From PFJX01 sp040751755 (lineage in GTDB: Bacteria > Pseudomonadota > Gammaproteobacteria > Burkholderiales > Thiobacillaceae): 64,000 bases of DNA. The position numbers and the translations under genes were made by a program. Shown here piece after piece: positions 32,813 through 40,783 of this stretch (position 1 is its first letter; the number at the start of each line of letters is the position of its first letter). Location: positions 62,001 through 126,000 of the forward strand of contig JBFMHC010000025.1 of NCBI GenBank assembly GCA_040751755.1, given 5' to 3'. The notes under the pieces were generated by a model. That model worked only from the letters and a program-made list of their open reading frames with translations. It was not told the DNA's origin and did no database searches.

Positions 32813-34795
32813 CTAGGCCTGCGACTGGCCCGCGTCGTCGGATGCCATCGGCTCGACGCGCGCCACGGACCACTTCGAAGCGGCGAGGAATCTCTCCAGC
32901 TCATGTACCGGCAGGGCCCTGGCGATGTAGAAGCCCTGCACGGTGTCGCAGCGCAGGCGGTAGAGCTGCTGCAGGGTCTGGGCGTTCTCCACGCCCTCGG
33001 CGACCACCTTCAGGCCCAGGTTCTGCGCCAGGTCGATGGTGGATTTGACGATCACCGCGTCGCCCTTGCTGCGCAGCATGTCCATGACGAAGGAACGGTC
33101 GATCTTCAGTTCGCCCACCGGCAGCTTGCGCAGGCGCGAGAGCGAGGAGTGGCCGGTGCCGAAGTCGTCGATGGAGCAGTCGATGTCGAAACGGCGCAGT
33201 TCGGTGAGCACCGTGTTGAGGTGTTCGTAGTCGCCGAAGAAGGCGTTCTCGGTGATCTCCATGGTGAGGCCGCACTGCATGGCGTGGCGGCTGAACAGCG
33301 TCGACAGCTCGGGGATGAAGCCGGGGTCGGTGATCATGCTGATCGGCACGTTGACGGCGATGCGCAGGTCCAGGCCCTTGCCGAGCCAGTCCTGGCGCTG
33401 CCGCACCGCGGTCTCGATCACCCACCAGGTGAAGCGCTGGATCAGGCCGGTCTGCTCCAGGGCGGAGATGAACATGTCCGGCGGCACCCAGGAGCCGTCC
33501 TTGCGCGGCCAGCGCGCCAGGGCCTCGACGGCGGTGATGGTGTTGGTGACGAGGTCCAGCTTGGGCTGGTAGTGCAGCTCGAACTCGTCCTCGTCCAGCG
33601 CCGTGCGCAGTTCGCGCGCGAGGGCGTAGCGGCCGGGGCCGGTGTCGTCGCGCTGCTCGTCGTAGACGTGCGCGCCGCAGTTCTCGCGCTTGGCCGTGAG
33701 CAGGGCGGTGTCGGCATGCTTGAAGAGGTCCGAGATCTCCTCGCCGTGGCGGGGGCACAGGGCGATGCCGACGCTCGCGCTCACCACCAGCTCCTGGCCG
33801 GCGAGCTGGATCGGCCTCTCCAGGCTGGCCAGCATGGCGCGCGCGGTCTCCAGCGCGAGGGCCTCGTCCGCGTGGTCCAGCAGCAGGGCGAACTCGTCGC
33901 CGGACATGCGGCTCAGGGTGCCGGACGGGCTGAGCACGGCGGAGAAACGCTCGGCCACGGTGCGCAACAGCTCGTCGCCCGCCTCATGGCCGAGGCTGTC
34001 GTTGATCTCCTGGAAGCGGTCCAGGTCGGCGATCAGCAGGGCCATGCCGGTCTGGCCGGCCACGCGCCCGGCGATCTCCATGCGTATGCGGTCGCGGAAC
34101 AGCGAGCGGTTGGGCAGGCCGGTGAGGTGGTCGTAGAGGGAGAGGTATTCCAGCTCCTGGTTGACCGCGGAGAGCCGCTTGTTGACGCGCTGCAGCTCCA
34201 GGTGCGCCTCCTCGGCCTCGTGCATGGCCTGGTTGACGCGCTCCATGGCCATGGCGTTCTCGATGGCGATGGCGGCCTGGCCGGCGAACAGCTCCAGCAG
34301 GTGCAGGTCGCTTTCCGTGTATTCGCCGCCGTCCGCCTTGTTGATGCAGGCGATGCCGCCGAGGAAGTGCTGGCGGCCGATCAGGGGCACCAGCAGCAGG
34401 GTGCCGGCGTCCTTCTCCCACAGGTTCTTCTCCCGCTCGGGCAGTTCGCTCAGCACGCCGCGCCACCAGGCGCGCTTGTGCTGCCACACCCAGCCGCACA
34501 CGCCGAAGTCGAGCGGCAGCGAGGCGCCGACGATCTCCTCGATGTTCGCGCCGGAGCCGGCGCGGTAGGTGTATTCGTCGCAATCGCGGTTGAGCAGGGG
34601 CAGCAGGACGGTCTGCGAGGGGATCAGCTCGCGCACGCGGTCGACGATCAGCGCGAAGACCTTGTCGAGGTCGAGCTCGCTGTCCACCGCGCCGGTCGTC
34701 TCGCGCAGCAGGGCGATCTCCCGCTCGCGCTGCCTGAGGCGCGCCTGGAGGTCGTGGATGTCGCTCGTGTCGTCGCGGTCTGGTTCCGTGGCCAT
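32813..34795 (-). CDS. GAF-GGDEF-EAL cyclic-di-GMP signalling protein
   Basis: A 660-residue cytoplasmic protein. A coiled-coil start (LQARLRQREREIALLRETTG) leads into a GAF domain (about 30-190), a second coiled coil, a GGDEF domain (about 215-385) and an EAL domain (about 395-645). The cyclase signature reads RMSGDEFALL, SGDEF instead of GGDEF, which often weakens activity. The EAL domain keeps VEALARW, MEITEN, DDFGTGHSSL, KIDRSF and EGVE, so it is probably an active c-di-GMP phosphodiesterase. The first Met with an ATG is 34795; a GTG at 34891 would add 32 residues. No membrane segment is present. Confidence 0.88.
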   Translation of the reverse strand: MATEPDRDDTSDIHDLQARLRQREREIALLRETTGAVDSELDLDKVFALIVDRVRELIPSQTVLLPLLNRDCDEYTYRAGSGANIEEIVGASLPLDFGVCGWVWQHKRAWWRGVLSELPEREKNLWEKDAGTLLLVPLIGRQHFLGGIACINKADGGEYTESDLHLLELFAGQAAIAIENAMAMERVNQAMHEAEEAHLELQRVNKRLSAVNQELEYLSLYDHLTGLPNRSLFRDRIRMEIAGRVAGQTGMALLIADLDRFQEINDSLGHEAGDELLRTVAERFSAVLSPSGTLSRMSGDEFALLLDHADEALALETARAMLASLERPIQLAGQELVVSASVGIALCPRHGEEISDLFKHADTALLTAKRENCGAHVYDEQRDDTGPGRYALARELRTALDEDEFELHYQPKLDLVTNTITAVEALARWPRKDGSWVPPDMFISALEQTGLIQRFTWWVIETAVRQRQDWLGKGLDLRIAVNVPISMITDPGFIPELSTLFSRHAMQCGLTMEITENAFFGDYEHLNTVLTELRRFDIDCSIDDFGTGHSSLSRLRKLPVGELKIDRSFVMDMLRSKGDAVIVKSTIDLAQNLGLKVVAEGVENAQTLQQLYRLRCDTVQGFYIARALPVHELERFLAASKWSVARVEPMASDDAGQSQA

Positions 34796-34929
34796 GCCGT
34801 TGATCTGGATGATGGGGCGGCGAGGAGGGGCCTGCGCAGGCCGATACCCCACCGCGTTGTCCGAATTATGCGACGCACCTGCCTTCGCCACCAGCGAGGA
34901 AGCCCTCTAGGGGCATTTCCGGCGGGGCG

Positions 34930-35899
34930 CTACTCCGGCAGGCAGATCTCGCGCCGCGAGACCGCCAGTGCGGTGCGCAGGAACAGGCCGCCGATCACCA
35001 CCGTGGCGACGCCCAGCAGCACGCTGGCGAGGCGCGCGAACAGCAGCTTGCCGGTCGCCTCGTACATGACGAAGGTGGCGACGGTGACGGCGGCGAGGGG
35101 GAAGGAGTAGGCCCACCAGGAGAGGTAGAACTTCAGGCGCGCGAACCAGGCCAGCTGCGCGAACAGCAGCAGGGTGAAGAACAGGGCGGCGTAGTAGAGC
35201 ACCAGGGCCAGCATGTCGAGGCCGCCGGTGAGCTTGACATAGGCGATGAAGCCCACCGCGGGCGGGGCGATGAGGATGAACAGGGTGGGCATGAGCCGCT
35301 CCGGCAGGCTGCCGTGGAAGATCACGCGGTAGAAGATGATGGACAGCAGCACCGGCCAGAACAGCACGCCGATGCTGAAGAAGAACCAGGAGACCTCGGC
35401 CGGGGCGTGGCTGACGCCGGCGATGGGCACCAGGATGTTGCCCACCACGGGGATGAACCAGGCGGGGGGTGAGGTGGACGATCTCGAACTTGGTCTGGTG
35501 CATCCACTGCGTCATCACGTGCAGGGTGAGCACCAGGTGCATGGCGCTGCCGAGCAGCCACAGCAGCTTGGAATAGGGCGGCGAGTAGGGCAGCCAGCCG
35601 ATGCCGAGCAGGATCAGGGCGATGCTGATGGTGGGCACGAAGTTCATGCGCACCGGGTGCGCCCACTCCGCCGCCACGGCGGCGCGGTGCTTGAACGTCT
35701 TCGCGCCGTAGACCGCCGCCAGCACCACGAACAGCAGCGTCGCCAGCCCCAGCAGCCAGGGGCTGACGGGCCATGTCAGGCCCATCAGCTCCTCGGCCTT
35801 GTGCCAGGCGATGGCGAGGCCGCCCAGGCCCATGACCATGGCGAACCAGGCGACGGGGAAGTTCTGCAGGCGGTTGGGCTGGGCGGTGCTCTCGGTCAT
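34930..35899 (-). pseudogene. TDT-family (TehA/SLAC1-like) transporter, frameshifted
   Basis: The first part (from ATG 35899) encodes NFPVAWFAMVMGLGGLAIAW and further helices up to KFEIVHLTP. The second part, in another frame, continues VGNILVPIAGVSHAPAEVSW and further helices to the stop at 34930. Together they make a normal ten-helix TehA/SLAC1-type transporter of about 320 residues. The join is at a run of six G (35464-35469; C on the coding strand). Five would restore HLTPAWFIPVVGN. Either this is a sequencing or assembly error in a homopolymer, or a genuine or phase-variable frameshift. It follows the haem lipoprotein gene by 15 bp. Confidence 0.85.
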
Positions 35900-35914
35900 G
35901 GCTTCGGTGCGGGA

Positions 35915-36502
35915 TCAGAGGGGTTTGCTGACGGAGATGATGCCGCGCACCATGCCGGCGGCGTAGCCCACGGCCTTGTCGTCCGGATACTCGGCGGCCA
36001 GCTTGGCGCGCGTCGCCTCGCTCATGGTCTCCGGCGTGCCGTGGCAGTTCAGGCACAGGGACTGGGTCACCAGGGCCTTGGCGTAGCGGAAGGTCTTGCC
36101 CTGCGGGCCATCCACCACCGCGTAGGTGTCCAGGGTCTCGGGCTTGGCGCCGGCCGCCAGGCGCTTCTCCAGGTCGGCGATGGCCTTGGCCTCCCAGGCG
36201 TCGGGCACCGCGCCGGGGTTGCGGTTCTTGTTGCTGACCCGCTTGAACTGCATGCCGCTGTTCTTCGAGACCTCGGCAGCGATCGCCGGCGCCTTCTCCT
36301 TGCACACGGAGATTGCCTGCTCCGGGCCGCCGGCGCTCATCGCGGCCTTCAACTCGCCGCCCAGGTTCTTGATCAAGGCGCCGGAGTAGGTGCGCGCGGT
36401 ACCGGCCATGCCGGCCTGCTGCTCGGCGGTCGGCAGGGCGGCACAACCGGCCAGGGACAGGCTGATCAGGGCGAGTTGGGTGAGTTTCGCTGCGTGACGC
36501 AT
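35915..36502 (-). CDS. DUF3365/Tll0287-like haem-binding lipoprotein
   Basis: A 195-residue lipoprotein (lipobox SLAGC, Cys at 20). The body matches the DUF3365 sensor-like domain: AISVCKEKAPAIAAEVSKNS, then FKRVSNKNRNPGAVPDAWE, and a c-type haem motif CLNCH near the C-terminus (SLCLNCHGTPETM). Such domains bind one haem c and may sense redox state or NO in the periplasm. ATG 36502 has AAGGAG at six bases, which itself overlaps an upstream in-frame ATG (36517). It is in the run trHb-rhodanese-DUF302-DUF3365-TDT, all on the minus strand. Confidence 0.82.
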   Translation of the reverse strand: MRHAAKLTQLALISLSLAGCAALPTAEQQAGMAGTARTYSGALIKNLGGELKAAMSAGGPEQAISVCKEKAPAIAAEVSKNSGMQFKRVSNKNRNPGAVPDAWEAKAIADLEKRLAAGAKPETLDTYAVVDGPQGKTFRYAKALVTQSLCLNCHGTPETMSEATRAKLAAEYPDDKAVGYAAGMVRGIISVSKPL

Positions 36503-36561
36503 GGTGCGCTCCTTCATGGTGGTGGATGCTCCCCGGGGCCGTGCCGGCCCCGCGGCGGGTC

Positions 36562-36951
36562 TTACTGGCTGAGGCTGTCGCGCACGCGCGAGAGCATGGC
36601 CTTGGCCTCCCTGGCGACCTCCTTCATCACCGGGTTGTCGGTGATGCCGGCCATGGTCTCGGGGTCCTGGAAGGAGAAGCGGGTGGTGTTGGCGTCCAGG
36701 GCCATGGCGGCGACGCCGCAGGGCAGCAGGGCGCCGGCATTGGGTTCCGCCTCGATCACGCGCTTGGCGAGGCCGGGGGCGCAGGCGCCGAGGATGGTGT
36801 AGGCGGGCATCTCGGCGTTCAGCTTGGCCTTCATGATGTGCTGCACGTTGATCTCGGACACCACGCCCATCTTCTCGGCGGCCAGGGCCTGCTTGAATTT
36901 CTCGACGGCGGCGTCGAAGGGCAGGGCGACATCACAGGTGAATGCGTACAT
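36562..36951 (-). CDS. DUF302 family protein
   Basis: A 129-residue protein of the DUF302 fold: VALPFDAAVEKFKQALAAEK opens the domain, VSEINVQHIMKAKL is the conserved middle strand, and AYTILGACAPGLAKRVIEAE carries the family's Cys-containing loop, followed by LLPCGVAAM. Cytoplasmic, with no signal. The role of DUF302 is not established; it often occurs beside sulfur-transfer and redox genes, as here next to a rhodanese (15 bp away). Confidence 0.85.
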   Translation of the reverse strand: MYAFTCDVALPFDAAVEKFKQALAAEKMGVVSEINVQHIMKAKLNAEMPAYTILGACAPGLAKRVIEAEPNAGALLPCGVAAMALDANTTRFSFQDPETMAGITDNPVMKEVAREAKAMLSRVRDSLSQ

Positions 36952-36966
36952 GGGGGGTTCTCCAGG

Positions 36967-37347
36967 TCAGAAGTAGTTGGTGCGGTCTTTTTCGATCGGC
37001 AGGCCGGCCTGCTCCCAGCCCATGATGCCGCCGGTCACGGACACCACGTTGTTGTAGCCGATCTGGTTCAGCGCCAGGGTGGCGAGCGCGGCGCGGCCGC
37101 CGGTGCGGCAATACAGGACGATGGGGGCGTCCTTGCGGGCGAATTCCTGCACCTCGCCGATGCGGAATTCGAGGATGCCGCGCGGGATGTTGATCGCGCC
37201 GGGCAGGCGCGCCGCCTCGTATTCGCTGGTCTCGCGCACGTCGAGCACGCGCACGTCGCCGGACATGGCTTCCCACGCCTGCTGGGGCGTGACTTCCTTG
37301 ATCTGCGCCCGCGCCTGCGCGACGAGCTCCATGGGGGTCATGGTCAT
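36967..37347 (-). CDS. single-domain rhodanese (thiosulfate sulfurtransferase-like)
   Basis: A 126-residue single rhodanese domain. The active-site loop is LYCRTGGRAALA with persulfide-forming Cys80; the CH2A-like motif VRVLDVRETSEYEAARLPGA is near 32-51. The six-residue active loop CRTGGR fits sulfurtransferases of the GlpE/PspE class rather than Cdc25-like phosphatases. ATG 37347 has GAGAGGAA upstream. It lies 22 bp after the truncated haemoglobin gene and is probably co-expressed with it, perhaps in reactive nitrogen or sulfur defence. Confidence 0.88.
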   Translation of the reverse strand: MTMTPMELVAQARAQIKEVTPQQAWEAMSGDVRVLDVRETSEYEAARLPGAINIPRGILEFRIGEVQEFARKDAPIVLYCRTGGRAALATLALNQIGYNNVVSVTGGIMGWEQAGLPIEKDRTNYF

Positions 37348-37369
37348 TGGGGTTCCTCTCTTCTCGGTT

Positions 37370-37795
37370 TCAAGCGTTGCTGATGGTGTGTAGCCCAGTG
37401 CCGTGCGGCATGCCGCCGCCGGCCTGGTTGCGCATGTGGTCCGCGACCTTGAGGAAGGCGCGGTCCAGTTCCTCGCGCAGGCGCTCGTCCTGCACCACCT
37501 CGGCGAGCGCGAGGCGCATGCAGTGCATCCACTGGTCGCGCGCGGCATCGTCGATGGGGAAGGGCAGGTGGCGCCGGCGCAGCATGGGGTGGCCGTGCTT
37601 CTGGACGTAGAGCTGCGGGCCGCCCAGCCAGCCGGACAAGAAGTCGAACAGTTTCTGGCGCGAACCGGCCAGGTCCTCCGCGTGCAGCTTGCGGATGTCC
37701 CATACCTCGGGCAGCTCGTCCATGTGGCCGTAGAAGCGGTCCACCAGTTCGCGGACCTTCTCCTCGCCACCGATGCGTTCGTAGTGCGTCTGCAT
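37370..37795 (-). CDS. group II truncated haemoglobin (GlbO/trHbO-like)
   Basis: A 141-residue 2/2 globin. Proximal His is His76 in HPMLRRRHLPFPID, the G8 Trp characteristic of group II is Trp89 in ARDQWMHCM, and the B10 Tyr is near residue 22 in RFYGHM. Group II trHbs bind O2 and NO and can detoxify NO, which suits a denitrifier producing nitrite and NO. It is the first gene of a minus-strand run with rhodanese, DUF302, DUF3365 and the TDT transporter. The 143-bp divergent region upstream contains a strong palindrome. Confidence 0.92.
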   Translation of the reverse strand: MQTHYERIGGEEKVRELVDRFYGHMDELPEVWDIRKLHAEDLAGSRQKLFDFLSGWLGGPQLYVQKHGHPMLRRRHLPFPIDDAARDQWMHCMRLALAEVVQDERLREELDRAFLKVADHMRNQAGGGMPHGTGLHTISNA

Positions 37796-37819
37796 GGATT
37801 GCCTGAAATATTAGAAAAC

Positions 37820-37854
37820 GCTTATCTTACTTCGACCCGGTCGAAGCCATAAGC
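37820..37854. promoter_or_regulatory. extended palindrome in the trHb / trpD2-like divergent promoter
   Basis: CTTCGACC-C-GGTCGAAG (37830-37846) is nested inside GCTTAT...ATAAGC (37820-37825 and 37849-37854). It lies between two divergent genes 143 bp apart and is a good operator candidate. It does not match the NsrR, FNR or NarL consensus. Confidence 0.55.
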
Positions 37855-37938
37855 ATATCCCCCCCGAGTGGGTATTTGGTTGATCGGATTACTCGGGATT
37901 TTTATCCTTACCCCCATTTCATTGAGCGGCGGATCGAC

Positions 37939-39054
37939 ATGCACAGCAGCCAACACCAAGACCTCCAGAAGGTGATGCACTCCATCATCCAGCGCATCGC
38001 CACCGGACCGGACCTGTCCAAGGACATCAGCCAGGAAGAGGCCTACCTGGGCATGAAGGCGATCCTGGAGGAACAGGTCGATCCGGTGCATGCCGCCATC
38101 TACTTCATCGCCCTGCGCATGAAGCGCGAGACCAACGAGGAGTTCCGCGGCATCCTCGACGCCATCATCGAGGCGACGCAGCGCGTCACCGCCGACGTGG
38201 ACGAGGTGGTGGACATCGCCGACCCCTACGACGGCTACAACCGCTGCCTGCCCGCCGCGCCCTTCCTGCCGGCGCTGCTCGCCGAGCTGGGCGTGCCCGC
38301 GATCAACCACAGCGTCGAGGCGGTGGGGCCGAAGTACGGGGTGACGGCGCGCCACGTGCTGCGCGCCGCCGGCGTGAACGTCGACCTCGACACCGCCGAG
38401 GCCGCGCGCCGCCTCGCCGACCCCGAGCTGGGCTGGAGCTATGTCGACCAGGCGCAGTACTGCCCCAAGCTGCACGACATGATTCCGTTGCGCACCAAGA
38501 TCATCAAACGCCAGGCCGTGACCACCGTCGAGGTGCTGGCCAAGCCCATCCAGGGGCGGCGCCGGACGCACTACGTCACCGGCTTCGTGCACAAGCCCTA
38601 CCCGCCCATCTACGCCATGCTGGCGCGCCATGCCGGCTTCGACACCGGCATCATCATCCGCGGCGTGGAGGGCGGGGTGATCCCCTCGCTGCGCCAGGCG
38701 GGCAAGGTGTGGGTGTACCAGGACCGCGGCGAGGAGACGGAGACCGACATCGATCCGCTCGCCCTCGGCATCGAGCAGTCGGTGCGTTCCGTGCCCCTGC
38801 CTGACAACCTGCCCAAGTCCGAGCGCGAGGGCGACGAGGTGGCGATCATGGTCGACGTGGAGGCTACCGCGAAGGCGGCTGCCGCAGCTGGCATGGCGGC
38901 CCTGCGTGGCGAGAAGGGCGCCACCTACGACTCCCTGGTGCTGAGCGCCGCCCTGGTGCTGCATCACATCGGCAAGGCCCCCAGCCTGGCCGCCGCCGCC
39001 GACCGCGCACGTGCCGCGCTGGACAGCGGCAACGCCGCGAAGCGGGTGCGCTGA
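37939..39054 (+). CDS. TrpD2/YbiB-like glycosyltransferase family 3 protein
   Basis: A 371-residue member of the anthranilate phosphoribosyltransferase superfamily. The helical N-domain begins LQKVMHSIIQRIATGPDLSK. The catalytic domain has DPYDGYNRCLPAAPFLPALL in place of the usual GTGGD loop, NHSVEAVGPKYGVTARHVLR, and a VEGGVIPSLRQ segment. Changes in the substrate loops suggest the TrpD2/YbiB branch, which binds nucleic acid and lacks clear TrpD activity. The ATG at 37939 is chosen; a TTG at 37876 is in frame but sits in the promoter region. It overlaps the Rieske gene by one base (TGATG). Confidence 0.78.
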   Translation: MHSSQHQDLQKVMHSIIQRIATGPDLSKDISQEEAYLGMKAILEEQVDPVHAAIYFIALRMKRETNEEFRGILDAIIEATQRVTADVDEVVDIADPYDGYNRCLPAAPFLPALLAELGVPAINHSVEAVGPKYGVTARHVLRAAGVNVDLDTAEAARRLADPELGWSYVDQAQYCPKLHDMIPLRTKIIKRQAVTTVEVLAKPIQGRRRTHYVTGFVHKPYPPIYAMLARHAGFDTGIIIRGVEGGVIPSLRQAGKVWVYQDRGEETETDIDPLALGIEQSVRSVPLPDNLPKSEREGDEVAIMVDVEATAKAAAAAGMAALRGEKGATYDSLVLSAALVLHHIGKAPSLAAAADRARAALDSGNAAKRVR

Positions 39055-39362
39055 TGGCCTGGGTGGATGTCGCCGGCGCCGACGAGCTGGCGCCGAACCA
39101 GATGAAGCGCGTGGAGGCGGGCGGCCGGCGCCTCCTGCTGGTCAACGCCGAGTCACAGCATTACTGCGTCGACGAGATGTGCACGCACGAGGACTATTCC
39201 CTCTGGTTCGGCTGCATCAAGGGCCGGTCGATCAAGTGCAGCCTGCATGGCAGCTATTTCGACCTGGAGAACGGCCGGCCGCTCAACGAGCCGGCCGATT
39301 GCGCCCTGCACACCTACCCCACCAAGGTGGAGGCGGGCAGGGTCTGGATCGACGTCGCCTGA
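39054..39362 (+). CDS. Rieske [2Fe-2S] ferredoxin
   Basis: A 102-residue soluble Rieske domain. Cluster ligands are Cys43 and His45 in MCTHEDYSL and Cys62 and His65 in IKCSLHGSYFD, the C-x-H...C-x2-H pattern of Rieske ferredoxins and NirD-like proteins. It is translationally coupled to the TrpD2-like gene. No partner oxygenase is nearby, so its electron acceptor is unknown. The coupling of a phosphoribosyltransferase-like protein with a Rieske ferredoxin is unusual. Confidence 0.9.
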   Translation: MAWVDVAGADELAPNQMKRVEAGGRRLLLVNAESQHYCVDEMCTHEDYSLWFGCIKGRSIKCSLHGSYFDLENGRPLNEPADCALHTYPTKVEAGRVWIDVA

Positions 39363-39460
39363 ACGCCCGCAGGGCCGGGCTGCACGCAGCCCACCCCCCG
39401 TGGGGGGGCAGGAAAACTCGCGACCGTCCTTCGTTTTCTTGAGCGGCGTCAGCTCAGGCC

Positions 39461-39904
39461 TCATCGGCCGCGGCCGCCACCGCCGCCGCCCGCATCGCCA
39501 GCGCCGCCGGCCTCTCCGGCATCGCCGCCGAGGCCCCCGAGACTGCCGCCCATGTGCCTGCCGCCCGAGACGGGGGCGAACATGATGTCCTCGCTCAACA
39601 CGTGCTGGCGTGCCTCATAGCCGGCGCCGTATGGCAGGTCCTCGCCCTGCCTGGCGGCCGTCTCCTGGCGCGCCTGCGTGGTGTGTCTGCGCGGCGCCAC
39701 GCTGAAGTCCGGCAACTGATAGGCCGGGCGCGGCCGCAAGGATTTGCGCGCCGGCGCCTCGCGTTGCTCGCCCTTGGCGGCGACCTCCGGCGTGGCCTGT
39801 GCCGGGGCCTTGCGCCGCGCGGTCTCCGCCGCCGTGGAGGGCGTGGCGGCAAGGGCCGCGGCGAGCGCGAGGCATAGCAGGTAAGGGATGGCTGGGCGTG
39901 TCAT
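39461..39904 (-). CDS. hypothetical secreted protein with Gly-rich C-terminus
   Basis: A 147-residue protein. Residues 1-25 form a signal peptide (IPYLLCLALAAALAATPSTA), the middle is basic and Ala/Arg-rich, and the C-terminal 40 residues are Gly-rich (GGSLGGLGGDAGEAGGAGDA). I do not recognise a family. The start at ATG 39904 is set by the signal peptide. It is convergent with the Rieske gene and divergent from the response regulator. Low complexity makes the reading frame less certain. Confidence 0.55.
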   Translation of the reverse strand: MTRPAIPYLLCLALAAALAATPSTAAETARRKAPAQATPEVAAKGEQREAPARKSLRPRPAYQLPDFSVAPRRHTTQARQETAARQGEDLPYGAGYEARQHVLSEDIMFAPVSGGRHMGGSLGGLGGDAGEAGGAGDAGGGGGGRGR

Positions 39905-40060
39905 GGTGCGCGATGTCGATGGCCGCTGTCGTAACGCTTCCATTATGGCCGCCCCCCGTAGCAGGGGCAGCGCGGCGCAGGCGGGGCGTGTATCGCTTTG
40001 TATCGGCGCGTAACACGGTGCCGGCCGTGTGGCGTCCGCTGGTTAAACTAAGCTGGAATC

Positions 40061-40783
40061 ATGGCTAACCCTGACCGAATCCTCGTCGTGGACGACGACC
40101 CCGCGCTGCGGGAGTTGCTCCTCGCCTATCTCAGCGACACCGGCTTCGCCGTCGACCTTGCCGGCGACGGGACGGAGATGCGCCAGGCCATCGCCCGCGC
40201 CCGCCCGGACGCCGTGGTGCTGGACCTGATGCTGCCGGGGGAGGACGGCCTGGCGCTGACGCGCGAGCTGCGCGCCACCGCCAACGCCAGCCTGCCCATC
40301 CTCATGGTCTCGGCGCGCGGCGAGGAGATCGACCGCGTGGTAGGCCTGGAGATGGGGGCGGACGATTACCTCGCCAAGCCCTTCAGCCCGCGCGAACTGC
40401 TCGCCCGCCTGCGCGCCCTGCTGCGCCGCGCGCATGCCGTGGCCGCCGACCCCGGCGAGGCGGCGCGCGAGACCTACCGCTTCGGCCCCTACCAGCTGGA
40501 CACCGCCGCGCGCCGCCTGCTGTGCGACGGCCAGGACGTCGAGTTGTCCGCCGCGGAGTTCGACCTGCTCAAGGTCCTGGTGGAGCGCCCGAATCGCGTG
40601 CTGAACCGGGATGTGCTCCTGGACCTGCTCAAGGGCTACGAGCGCGATCCCTTCGACCGCACCGTGGACATCCGCGTCGGTCGCCTGCGCCGCAAGATCG
40701 AGCCCGACCCGGCCAACCCCGTGTACGTGCGCACGGTGCGCGGCGAGGGCTACCTGTTCAACCCGCGCGGCGCGCAGGCCTGA
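40061..40783 (+). CDS. OmpR-family response regulator
   Basis: A 240-residue two-component regulator. The receiver domain (1-120) has acidic residues in VVDDDP (10-14), phospho-acceptor Asp55 in VVLDLMLPGEDG, and the Lys in YLAKPF. The C-terminal winged helix (about 140-235) includes VELSAAEFDLLKVLVERPNR, RTVDIRVGRLRRKIE and TVRGEGYLF, typical of OmpR. The kinase gene starts on the last base of its stop codon (TGATG). It resembles OmpR more than PhoB or QseB, but the target genes are unknown; the RND pump directly downstream is a candidate. Confidence 0.93.
   Translation: MANPDRILVVDDDPALRELLLAYLSDTGFAVDLAGDGTEMRQAIARARPDAVVLDLMLPGEDGLALTRELRATANASLPILMVSARGEEIDRVVGLEMGADDYLAKPFSPRELLARLRALLRRAHAVAADPGEAARETYRFGPYQLDTAARRLLCDGQDVELSAAEFDLLKVLVERPNRVLNRDVLLDLLKGYERDPFDRTVDIRVGRLRRKIEPDPANPVYVRTVRGEGYLFNPRGAQA

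Noticed and set aside
37876..37895. TTGAT at 37876 as an FNR box for the TrpD2-like gene
   Set aside because: The second half (TTACT) does not match ATCAA, so only a half site is present.
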